Origin: Actinomycetes bacterium | GTDB taxonomy: Bacteria; Actinomycetota; Humimicrobiia; Humimicrobiales; Humimicrobiaceae | DNA length: 10,972 nt | NCBI GenBank assembly: GCA_030609215.1 | Contig: JAUWCR010000018.1 | Location: forward strand, 1 to 10,972 | Reading direction: 5' to 3' | Shown: positions 5,323 through 10,972 of the stretch, one piece after another | Layout: each line of letters starts with the position of its first letter | Position numbering within the stretch: position 1 is the first letter of the stretch | Notes under the pieces: model-generated | The model's database searches: none | The model's input: only the letters and a program-made list of their open reading frames with translations | What the model was told of the DNA's origin: nothing | Translations under genes and position numbers: made by a program

Positions 5323-7689
5323 ATGAGAATTAAAAAAATATCTATAAGTAGATATGGACCTCTAAGCAATCTGGAACTGGATCCCGGGGATGGTATTCAA
5401 ATAATCTGTGGCAAAAATGAAGCGGGGAAAACACTAACAATTGATGCTGTTGTAAAGATGATGCTTAAAGGTAGGGTGAAAGATTTTGAATATATAGATA
5501 GAGTAGCTGAGGACCCGGAAGGGTATATTATACTTGAGGATGATAAAAAAAATGAAATAAAACTATCTATAAAAAAGGGTTTAAGCGAGTACCTTAATTT
5601 AGGAAGTATAGATTTAAGAAATATATTTATTATACGAAATAGCGATCTGACTATAAAAGAAAAAGGTGATTATTTTAAGAATATTACAGATAAGCTAACA
5701 GGGCTTCAATCAGAGAGATTAGATAAAATTTTAGTATTACTGAAAGAATATGGGAAATTAACTGCTGCAAGAAGCGATGCCTCACTGTCTAATAACAAGG
5801 AGCATAAGAAGATTGCAAGTATTAGGGATACTGCGCTTTCCTTTAAAAATGATGCAGCTAGCTATATAGAAGAGGCAAGGAATAAAAAGTCAGATTTTCT
5901 TGAACTGGATTTACTGAAACTAAAGCAAAATATCTCTGATACCAGAAAAGAAATTGAACTGCAGGAGGGGGCATCCAGGAAGGAAAGGTATGATAAATTA
6001 AGTGGCGCAATAGAAAATTTAAAAGATTCATACAGAGATTATAAGGAAGTAAGAAAATATACACGCAAGCAATACAATGATATTCAGAGTACTAGATTGG
6101 AGATTGATTCATTAAAGAAAGAGACCAGCAGTTTAGGAGGAAAATTAGAAAAGATATCAGAAAAAAAAGACAGTTTAAATGAAGAAGCTAGAAAAGTTAA
6201 GAGCGAAATAGCCCCACTTAAGGAGAAACAAGGAGAAATAAAAAAAATAAGGATGGATTTAGATATTTATAATTCAAGAAGGGGTGAAGAGTTAAAAAGC
6301 AGCAATAAAAGAATATATTTTATTTTAATGTTTGCAACACTTGCTTTTATACCAGTAAGTTTTGTAATTGTTTATCCAATTATTAAAAGTATTTACCCAT
6401 CATTTATAATACCTGGAATATTTTTAGTTTTTTTCATTATTTTTGTATCAAAATTTTTAGGTATTAATAAAAGAGAAACGAAATTTGAAAAAGGCTGGAG
6501 TAACATTATAGGTGATTTTAGAAGCCTTGGTTTTTCGGTTAATGACTTGGATGAAGTAACAGTTGAAATTGGAAAATTTAATGATAATTACAGTATAATT
6601 TGTGAGCAGAAGAATAATTTGGATAATGATCTTAAGGTGCTGAAAATGAGTGAGAAGGAAACAAGGGAAATGCTGAATAAACTTGATGATAGGGAGGCTG
6701 AAGTAGAGGGAGAAATTGATGATATATTTAATGATTTTAATGTAAATAGTGTAGATGAATTTAGTGAAAAGTTAGAACTTAAAAACAAGCTTGAATCAGA
6801 AATTATTGTTGATGTAAGAAGTATTGTAAGTGATTTAGGTTCAGAAGCAAGCCTTGAAGATAGTGATGATTTTGAAAGGGTAGCAGAAGGGCTTGATGAT
6901 TATATAAGTAAATGGGATGGGAATATAAAGGATTTAAAACCTGAAAATATTGATGAGCCTGACGAAGGTTTAATATTTGATAGTGATAGGCTGGATGAAC
7001 TTAAGGAAAAACTTAAGGATTATGAGGAAAAGAAGGAAAATTTAAATTTTGAATTAGAAGGCCACAAGAGCAGCTTGAATAATTTTGAGAGAAGGTTTTC
7101 AGATCTTGGACTTAATAATTTTATAGATGACTATAACAGTATTAAATTAGGCAGCCTTGATAAATTAAGTGAGGCAATGGATGCTGTAGATTATTTTTTA
7201 GAAAAAGTTGGGCAAGAATACAGTATAGCAATTGAGTCCATAAAGATCTTTGAAGAAATCAGGATGGAAGAAGCAGCCAAGATATCAGATTTGTTTAATA
7301 GACTAAATGCATCCGATTACTTTAAGGATATAACAAATGGCAGATACAGCAAGGTAGAGTTTGATTCTGCAAGCCAGACAGTAGCGGTTGTTGATAAAAG
7401 TGGCAAGGTTCTTGATGCTTCCAAGCTGAGTAAGGGTGCATACGATCAGCTGTTTTTAGCGATCAGGATTGCACTTTCAGAAAAAATATTGGGTTCTGAG
7501 AAAGGATTTTTTATAATGGATGATGCCTTTCTAACTTCAGATAAAAATCGTTTAGAAAATCAATTTAAGATTTTAAAAAGTCTTTGCAGTAGCGGCTGGT
7601 CTATATTATATTTTACTGTTAAAGAGGAAGTAAGGAAACTGGCATCAAAATATTCAAAAAACAAGGTTATTGTTATGGAAGAAATATAG
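5323..7689 (+). CDS. SbcC/YhaN-like coiled-coil ATPase with an internal membrane hairpin
   Basis: This 788-residue ATPase of the SMC/Rad50/SbcC superfamily is probably the partner of the preceding nuclease. The Walker A motif is GKNEAGKT (30-37). Long charged coiled-coil regions cover about 130-325 and 390-640. The C-terminal half of the ATPase head has the signature LSKGAYDQLFLAIRIAL (from about 702) and the Walker B region GFFIMDDAF (from about 728). The Asp-Asp pair in place of Asp-Glu is as I recall for YhaN-type proteins. Between the coils, about 331-381, lie two adjacent strongly hydrophobic stretches broken by a short YPSF turn, which read as a two-helix membrane hairpin where Rad50 has its zinc hook. 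No CxxC hook is present. It is smaller than E. coli SbcC (over 1000 residues), nearer YhaN. DNA processing at the membrane is inference; the ATPase family is firm. Confidence 0.88.
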   Translation: MRIKKISISRYGPLSNLELDPGDGIQIICGKNEAGKTLTIDAVVKMMLKGRVKDFEYIDRVAEDPEGYIILEDDKKNEIKLSIKKGLSEYLNLGSIDLRNIFIIRNSDLTIKEKGDYFKNITDKLTGLQSERLDKILVLLKEYGKLTAARSDASLSNNKEHKKIASIRDTALSFKNDAASYIEEARNKKSDFLELDLLKLKQNISDTRKEIELQEGASRKERYDKLSGAIENLKDSYRDYKEVRKYTRKQYNDIQSTRLEIDSLKKETSSLGGKLEKISEKKDSLNEEARKVKSEIAPLKEKQGEIKKIRMDLDIYNSRRGEELKSSNKRIYFILMFATLAFIPVSFVIVYPIIKSIYPSFIIPGIFLVFFIIFVSKFLGINKRETKFEKGWSNIIGDFRSLGFSVNDLDEVTVEIGKFNDNYSIICEQKNNLDNDLKVLKMSEKETREMLNKLDDREAEVEGEIDDIFNDFNVNSVDEFSEKLELKNKLESEIIVDVRSIVSDLGSEASLEDSDDFERVAEGLDDYISKWDGNIKDLKPENIDEPDEGLIFDSDRLDELKEKLKDYEEKKENLNFELEGHKSSLNNFERRFSDLGLNNFIDDYNSIKLGSLDKLSEAMDAVDYFLEKVGQEYSIAIESIKIFEEIRMEEAAKISDLFNRLNASDYFKDITNGRYSKVEFDSASQTVAVVDKSGKVLDASKLSKGAYDQLFLAIRIALSEKILGSEKGFFIMDDAFLTSDKNRLENQFKILKSLCSSGWSILYFTVKEEVRKLASKYSKNKVIVMEEI

Positions 7690-7741
7690 TGTAAAATATA
7701 TTATCCTTTAAAAAATGTTTAAGAATAAAATTGATGGCATT

Positions 7742-7747
7742 GGTGAT
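7742..7747 (+). promoter_or_regulatory. Ribosome binding site deciding the methyltransferase start
   Basis: GGTGAT, six bases complementary to the anti-Shine-Dalgarno sequence, ends three bases before the ATG at 7751, the correct register for initiation there. The earlier in-frame ATG at 7715 has no such site and would add 12 residues with no family counterpart. Confidence 0.6.
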
Positions 7748-7750
7748 ATT

Positions 7751-8512
7751 ATGGCAGTTAAAAATTTTCATTTTACTCCTGAATTTTATGACCTGCAGGT
7801 CTGCTGGCCAGAAAGACTTAAAAAGGAGAAAAACTTCCTTACTGGTATTATTAAAAAAAGAAACATTAAAAGTATTCTTGATGTTGGTTGTGGGACAGCT
7901 CATCACGCGCAGCTTTTTTCAAGTTATGTTGAAAATATTACTGCAATAGATCCATCCAGTAAGATGATAGAATATGCCAGGAAAAATATTATAAAGTCTT
8001 CAAATGTTACTTTAAAAATTGGAGGTTTTGAGAATCTAAATAGTTTGGTATCAGGGCAGTATGATTTGGTTGTCTGTCTTGGCAACATTCTTCCAATTTT
8101 AGGAAGCAGGAAAAAAGTAAAGCTTGCACTTAAGAGTACAAGAAAGAAGCTTTTAAAAAATGGTATGGCGATATTTCAGTTTTTAAATTTTACCCCTTCA
8201 ATTATTAAAAAAGAGAAGTTTTACAAGCCAAAGATAATAAATAAAGATGGTAAGATATATATTATTACAAAGCATTTTGAATATGGTAAACTCAAAACAA
8301 GGGTGGACTTTTTAACGACTGTAATAAGTGATAGTGGTAATTTAGAAGATTTTTATGTAAATACCTACTTTGTATGTACATTGAGAGATAAAATATTTCT
8401 AAAAATGGCAAGTAACTGTGGATTTAAGAAGATAGAGCTTGTGGGAACAGGTGGCAGAGAAGTGTTTAATAGAAAGAAACATGTAAGTTTATATGCACTT
8501 CTTTATAGGTAA
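7751..8512 (+). CDS. Class I SAM-dependent methyltransferase of unknown substrate
   Basis: The 253-residue protein has a Rossmann-fold methyltransferase core. Motif I is ILDVGCGTAHHAQLF (42-56), with the acidic end of the second strand at AIDPSSKMIEYAR (65-77). Motif III/IV is YDLVVCLGNILPIL (104-117), followed by the usual long helix and FQFLNF strand (about 142-147). The N-terminal FTPEFYDLQVCWPERLKKE resembles the opening of small-molecule methyltransferases, where an aromatic segment closes over the donor. The C-terminal beta region (about 170-250) would form the substrate lid. Nothing identifies the substrate; DNA or rRNA motifs (such as NPPY) are absent, so a small-molecule or protein target is more likely. 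It starts 61 bases after the ATPase gene on the same strand and may be co-transcribed with it. The longer form from 7715 is possible but less likely. Confidence 0.85.
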   Translation: MAVKNFHFTPEFYDLQVCWPERLKKEKNFLTGIIKKRNIKSILDVGCGTAHHAQLFSSYVENITAIDPSSKMIEYARKNIIKSSNVTLKIGGFENLNSLVSGQYDLVVCLGNILPILGSRKKVKLALKSTRKKLLKNGMAIFQFLNFTPSIIKKEKFYKPKIINKDGKIYIITKHFEYGKLKTRVDFLTTVISDSGNLEDFYVNTYFVCTLRDKIFLKMASNCGFKKIELVGTGGREVFNRKKHVSLYALLYR

Positions 8513-8565
8513 ATATTTGATTTTAATGTTAGTAAATTATTAAAAAAGAATAAGTAAAGAAAATA

Positions 8566-8573
8566 AAGGGTGA
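8566..8573 (+). promoter_or_regulatory. Ribosome binding site deciding the nikR start
   Basis: AAGGGTGA ends five bases before the ATG at 8579. The upstream in-frame GTG at 8570 lies inside this site and cannot be used together with it, so the ATG is the better start. Confidence 0.65.
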
Positions 8574-8578
8574 AGCGT

Positions 8579-8995
8579 ATGGATGTTTTAAAAAGATTTG
8601 GAGTTTCCATTGAGGGGAGCCTTTTAAAAAAATTTGATGATTTTATAGAAAAACATAGTTACAAAAATAGATCTGAAGCCATTAGGGATCTTATAAGGAA
8701 GGAACTTGTGGATGAAGAGTGGGTAAAAAGTGATGGAAAAGTTGCAGGTGCAATAGTTATGGTATACGATCATCACCAAAGAGAGCTAATGGATAACTTA
8801 ATTAACATCCAGCATGATTATCAGAAAAATATAATTTCAAGCCAGCACATACACTTAGACCATGATTTGTGTTTGGAAGTGATTATTGTCAGGGGTAAAA
8901 TTGGTGAAGTCTGTCAGTTAGAATCAAAGCTTAAAGCAACTAAGGGAGTAAAACATGCTTCCCTGGCTAAATCTACACTGGGTAAAAAGATATGA
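8579..8995 (+). CDS. nikR: NikR, nickel-responsive ribbon-helix-helix regulator
   Basis: NikR is a tetrameric regulator that binds DNA when loaded with Ni2+ and usually represses nickel uptake genes. The 138-residue protein has an N-terminal ribbon-helix-helix domain (about 1-45, with YKNRSEAIRDLIRKEL typical of NikR) and a C-terminal ACT-like metal-binding domain. The high-affinity nickel ligands are all present: His79, His90, His92 and Cys98 in IQHDYQ and SSQHIHLDHDLCLE, at a constant offset of +3 from E. coli His76, His87, His89 and Cys95. Length is normal. The ATG at 8579 is preferred over the GTG at 8570 on ribosome binding site grounds. No nickel transporter gene is adjacent, and no E. 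coli-type GTATGA/TCATAC operator is visible upstream, so its targets lie outside the window or use a different site. The next frame starts in its stop codon. Confidence 0.93.
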   Translation: MDVLKRFGVSIEGSLLKKFDDFIEKHSYKNRSEAIRDLIRKELVDEEWVKSDGKVAGAIVMVYDHHQRELMDNLINIQHDYQKNIISSQHIHLDHDLCLEVIIVRGKIGEVCQLESKLKATKGVKHASLAKSTLGKKI

Positions 8996-9084
8996 AAAGA
9001 TTAATAAAATGCTTAATAATTTTTATAGGACTATTGCTTGTAATCAGTTTATCATTTGCAGATGATAAGGAAGTAAGATTCTAG
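8992..9084 (+). pseudogene. 30-codon signal-peptide-like frame, probable truncated secreted protein gene
   Basis: The ATG overlaps the nikR stop as ATGA (8992-8995), a classic coupling arrangement. The 30 residues read as a signal peptide: MKRLIK at the positive N-terminus, a hydrophobic core CLIIFIGLLLVISLS, and a plausible cleavage site after SFA at residue 23. Only DDKEVRF remains as a mature part before TAG. That stop overlaps the nth stop on the other strand in a shared CTAG (9081-9084). A real secreted peptide of seven residues is improbable, so I favour the 5' end of a gene for an exported protein whose remainder was deleted when the nth side was joined. A nickel-uptake solute-binding protein controlled by NikR is one possibility, but nothing in the sequence proves it. 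A small regulatory or membrane peptide is an alternative. Confidence 0.5.
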
Positions 9085-9773
9085 GCATTTTCCTGCCCAT
9101 ACCTACAGTAAGGAAGAAACCTGCATACAGCGCATTTTGGTTTTTTTGCAAAACATATAGTTCTTCCCAGTGCTATTATTTGGTGAGAATAGCGGCTCCA
9201 GTTTTCCTTGGAAATTATTTTCATAAGGTCAAACTCAATCTTTACAGCATCAGAATTTATCGTAAGTCCTAACCTGTATGAAATCCTTTTTACATGAGTA
9301 TCTACTATTATGGCTTGTCTGCCAAATATATTTGCCAGTACTACATTAGCAGTCTTTCTTCCAACTCCATGAAGTGAAGTCAAATCTTCGATATTATCTG
9401 GAACTTTACCGCTAAATTTATTAATTATATCTTTTGAACAGTTAATTATGCTATTTGATTTATTTCTAAAAAAACCGGTTGATCTTATATCTTCCTGCAG
9501 GATATTTATATCTGCACTGGCGAAATTTTCTGGTGTTCTGTATTTTTTAAATAAGGCTGGAGTAATTTTATTTACAAGTTTATCAGTGCTTTGTGCTGAA
9601 AGAATAGTGGATATAAGGAGTTGGAAGGCATTTTTATGGCTAAGTGAAGTGGTAGTAGTTTCGGGGTATTGCTGGTTTAATATATCCAGTATTTTATCTA
9701 TATTTTTTACTGCAGGTCTATATGTAGATTGGAAAATTTTATTATGTTTCTTATTTTTCTTTTTACCTTTCAT
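9081..9773 (-). CDS. nth: Endonuclease III (Nth), base-excision-repair DNA glycosylase/AP lyase
   Basis: Endonuclease III removes oxidised pyrimidines and cleaves abasic sites by beta-elimination. The 230-residue protein has LLISTILSAQSTDKLVNK (52-69), the helix-hairpin-helix LHGVGRKTANVV (134-145) with catalytic Lys140, and VDTHVKRI with catalytic Asp158. The C-terminal [4Fe-4S] ligands are Cys207, Cys214, Cys217 and Cys223 in the standard C-X6-C-X2-C-X5-C spacing. Every catalytic position is offset by 20 from E. coli Nth (Lys120, Asp138, Cys187). This reflects an N-terminal extension rich in lysine (MKGKKKNKKHNK). Its ATG lies four bases after the polX stop, so the two are almost certainly one operon. 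The ribosome binding site is weak (AGAAGT directly upstream), consistent with coupling. It converges with the nikR strand without an obvious terminator. Confidence 0.95.
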   Translation of the reverse strand: MKGKKKNKKHNKIFQSTYRPAVKNIDKILDILNQQYPETTTTSLSHKNAFQLLISTILSAQSTDKLVNKITPALFKKYRTPENFASADINILQEDIRSTGFFRNKSNSIINCSKDIINKFSGKVPDNIEDLTSLHGVGRKTANVVLANIFGRQAIIVDTHVKRISYRLGLTINSDAVKIEFDLMKIISKENWSRYSHQIIALGRTICFAKKPKCAVCRFLPYCRYGQENA

Positions 9774-9777
9774 ACTT

Positions 9778-10972
9778 CTAAGATTTTTTATTTTTTAAAT
9801 AACTGCTAATTTCTTTGACAGAAAGAGTATTTGCTATATCTTCTTTTTCAAGCCAGCCCTTTCTGGCAGTATTAACACCAAACTTATAATCATATAAATT
9901 TTCTATGCTGTGAGCATCAGGGTTTATAAAGATTTTTACTCCTTTTTCTTTTGCATACTTGCACATTCTCCAGTCAAGATCCAGTCTAAAGGGACTTGCA
10001 TTTATTTCTATATCAACATTTTTCTCTGAGGCTGCATTTATTATTTTAATTATATCTACTTTGTAGGGGTCTCTTGCTAGAAGCAATCTACCTGTGGGAT
10101 GAGCTATCATAGTAGTAAATTTATTTTCTATAGCTTTAATAATTCTACCAGTCATCTGTTCCTTGCTTAAATTAAAACTTGAATGTATGGCAGCAATAAC
10201 AAAATCAAATTTGGAAAGGGTTTCGCTGCTGTAATCCAGGCTTCCGTCAAGCAAGATATCTGATTCAATTCCTTTAAATATTTTAAAGTTTTCATACTTC
10301 TTGTTTAATTTATCTATTTCTTCAATTTGAAGGTTAATTTCTTCATCTTTTAAACCTCCAGCATATGAAGCAGTCCTGCTATGATCGCTTATTCCAGCAT
10401 ACTCAAAACCCATTTTTTGCAGCTCCCTGCAAACCTGCTCAATACTCATATTCCCATCACTATATGTTGTATGAATATGAAATATCCCTTTTATATCTTT
10501 TTCTTCTACAAGCTTAGGCAGTATCTTACTTTTTGCTGCTTCTATTTCTCCATAATTTTCTCTGAGTTCAGGGGGTATCCAGTCCATTAGGAAAAAGTTA
10601 AAGATATCTTCTTCGCTGGAGCATTTAATAAGATTGTCATTTTTGAAGAGTCCATATTCATTCATTTTTATATTATCCTTTTTAGCTGCAGTTCTCATAG
10701 CTGTGTTATGTTCTTTACTCCCTGTAAAGTGATGGAGTGCATAAGGGTATTGGCTGTCGTTTACAATCCTTATATCAACATTTATTCCCAAACCAAGCTT
10801 TATGCTGGATTTTGTATCACCTTTTGCAATCACTTCTTCTGTCTCAGGAAGATTTGTAAAGTAATCCATAACTTCTCTTGAATTACTGGAACTTGCAACA
10901 ATGTCGATGTCCTTTACTACTTCCTTTTTTCTACGGATGCTGCCGGCAAGGCTTGACCTTATAACATGTTTA
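9778..10972 (-). CDS. polX: Family X DNA polymerase with PHP domain (PolX), C-terminal part
   Basis: Bacterial PolX fills short gaps in base excision repair, and its PHP domain provides Mn-dependent 3'-5' exonuclease and 3'-end-cleaning activity. The frame is open through base 10972, so the N-terminus is outside; 397 residues of about 570 are present, and the ATG at 10869 is internal. At the edge, LAGSIRRKKEVVKDIDIVAS holds the polymerase GS motif and two catalytic aspartates (21 and 23 of the visible part). NVDIRIV has the third (66), and HHFTGSKEHN follows. The PHP domain is complete: HIHTTYSDGN (165-174), ISDHSRT, GIESDILLDGSLDY, AAIHSS, MIAHPTGRLL and INPDAHS retain all expected metal ligands. 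nth follows at once. PHP-family phosphatases are ruled out by the polymerase motifs. B. subtilis PolX (YshC) is the well-studied relative. Confidence 0.93.
   Translation of the reverse strand, partial: KHVIRSSLAGSIRRKKEVVKDIDIVASSSNSREVMDYFTNLPETEEVIAKGDTKSSIKLGLGINVDIRIVNDSQYPYALHHFTGSKEHNTAMRTAAKKDNIKMNEYGLFKNDNLIKCSSEEDIFNFFLMDWIPPELRENYGEIEAAKSKILPKLVEEKDIKGIFHIHTTYSDGNMSIEQVCRELQKMGFEYAGISDHSRTASYAGGLKDEEINLQIEEIDKLNKKYENFKIFKGIESDILLDGSLDYSSETLSKFDFVIAAIHSSFNLSKEQMTGRIIKAIENKFTTMIAHPTGRLLLARDPYKVDIIKIINAASEKNVDIEINASPFRLDLDWRMCKYAKEKGVKIFINPDAHSIENLYDYKFGVNTARKGWLEKEDIANTLSVKEISSYLKNKKS

Noticed and set aside
5858..6064. Minus-strand open frame inside the ATPase gene, and similar antisense frames over rnfE, rnfB and polX
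   Set aside because: These lie wholly opposite well-supported genes, have no recognisable domains or ribosome binding sites, and are explained by AT-rich coding DNA.
7513..7530. Asp-Asp in place of Asp-Glu in the Walker B region of the SbcC/YhaN-like ATPase, considered as a loss of catalytic activity
   Set aside because: From recall of the family, YhaN-type ATPases often have an Asp-Asp pair here, and the rest of the head is intact.
7715..7750. Upstream in-frame ATG that would extend the methyltransferase by 12 residues
   Set aside because: It has no ribosome binding site, and the added residues match nothing in the family, while GGTGAT sits correctly before the ATG at 7751. Not fully excluded.
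8570..8578. GTG start for nikR three codons upstream
   Set aside because: The GTG forms part of the AAGGGTGA ribosome binding site for the ATG at 8579, so the ATG is the better start.
8513..8578. Possible NikR operator or terminator before nikR
   Set aside because: No GTATGA/TCATAC-type palindrome is present, and the only complementary arms (TTTAAT/ATTAAA) are pure A-T with a long loop.

Overview
The window looks like a piece of an AT-rich (about one third G+C by eye) anaerobic bacterial chromosome. An Rnf ferredoxin:NAD+ oxidoreductase operon, a stand-alone protein of the methionine synthase (MetH) activation-domain family and a NikR nickel regulator fit an anaerobe with flavin/ferredoxin energy conservation and corrinoid- and nickel-dependent enzymes, as in acetogens and related fermenters. 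The Rnf gene order (D-G-E-A-B here, C presumably upstream) is the one known from Clostridia such as Acetobacterium. I cannot assign a species or phylum from the sequence alone.

Layout. Positions 1-3233 (+) hold the end of rnfD, then rnfG, rnfE, rnfA and rnfB. They form one operon encoding the membrane complex that couples electron flow from reduced ferredoxin to NAD+ with Na+ or H+ translocation. Nine bases further on, a convergent (-) gene at 3243-3920 encodes the MetH-activation-domain protein. The 262-base gap at 3921-4182 holds a probable promoter for that gene and the decayed C-terminal end of a PIN-domain (VapC-like) toxin gene. Positions 4183-7689 (+) hold an SbcD/YhaO-like nuclease and an SbcC/YhaN-like ATPase whose coiled coil is interrupted by a hydrophobic, probably membrane-spanning, hairpin. 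A class I SAM-dependent methyltransferase (7751-8512) and nikR (8579-8995) follow on the same strand. A 30-codon reading frame that is little more than a signal peptide starts inside the nikR stop codon.

On the (-) strand from the right edge lie the C-terminal two thirds of a family X DNA polymerase with a PHP domain (polX; its 5' end is beyond the window). Four bases later comes nth, encoding endonuclease III, so the two form a likely base-excision-repair operon. nth converges on the nikR side, and its stop codon shares a CTAG palindrome with the stop of the 30-codon frame.

Most genes belong to well-known families. The points most worth a second look are the PIN-domain remnant, the signal-peptide-only frame, the membrane-anchored SbcC-like ATPase, the altered AdoMet-binding motif and added cysteine cluster of the MetH-activation-like protein, and the polX-nth pairing. 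I saw no tRNA, rRNA, CRISPR array, insertion sequence or clear intrinsic terminator, and I found no clearly new multi-gene system.
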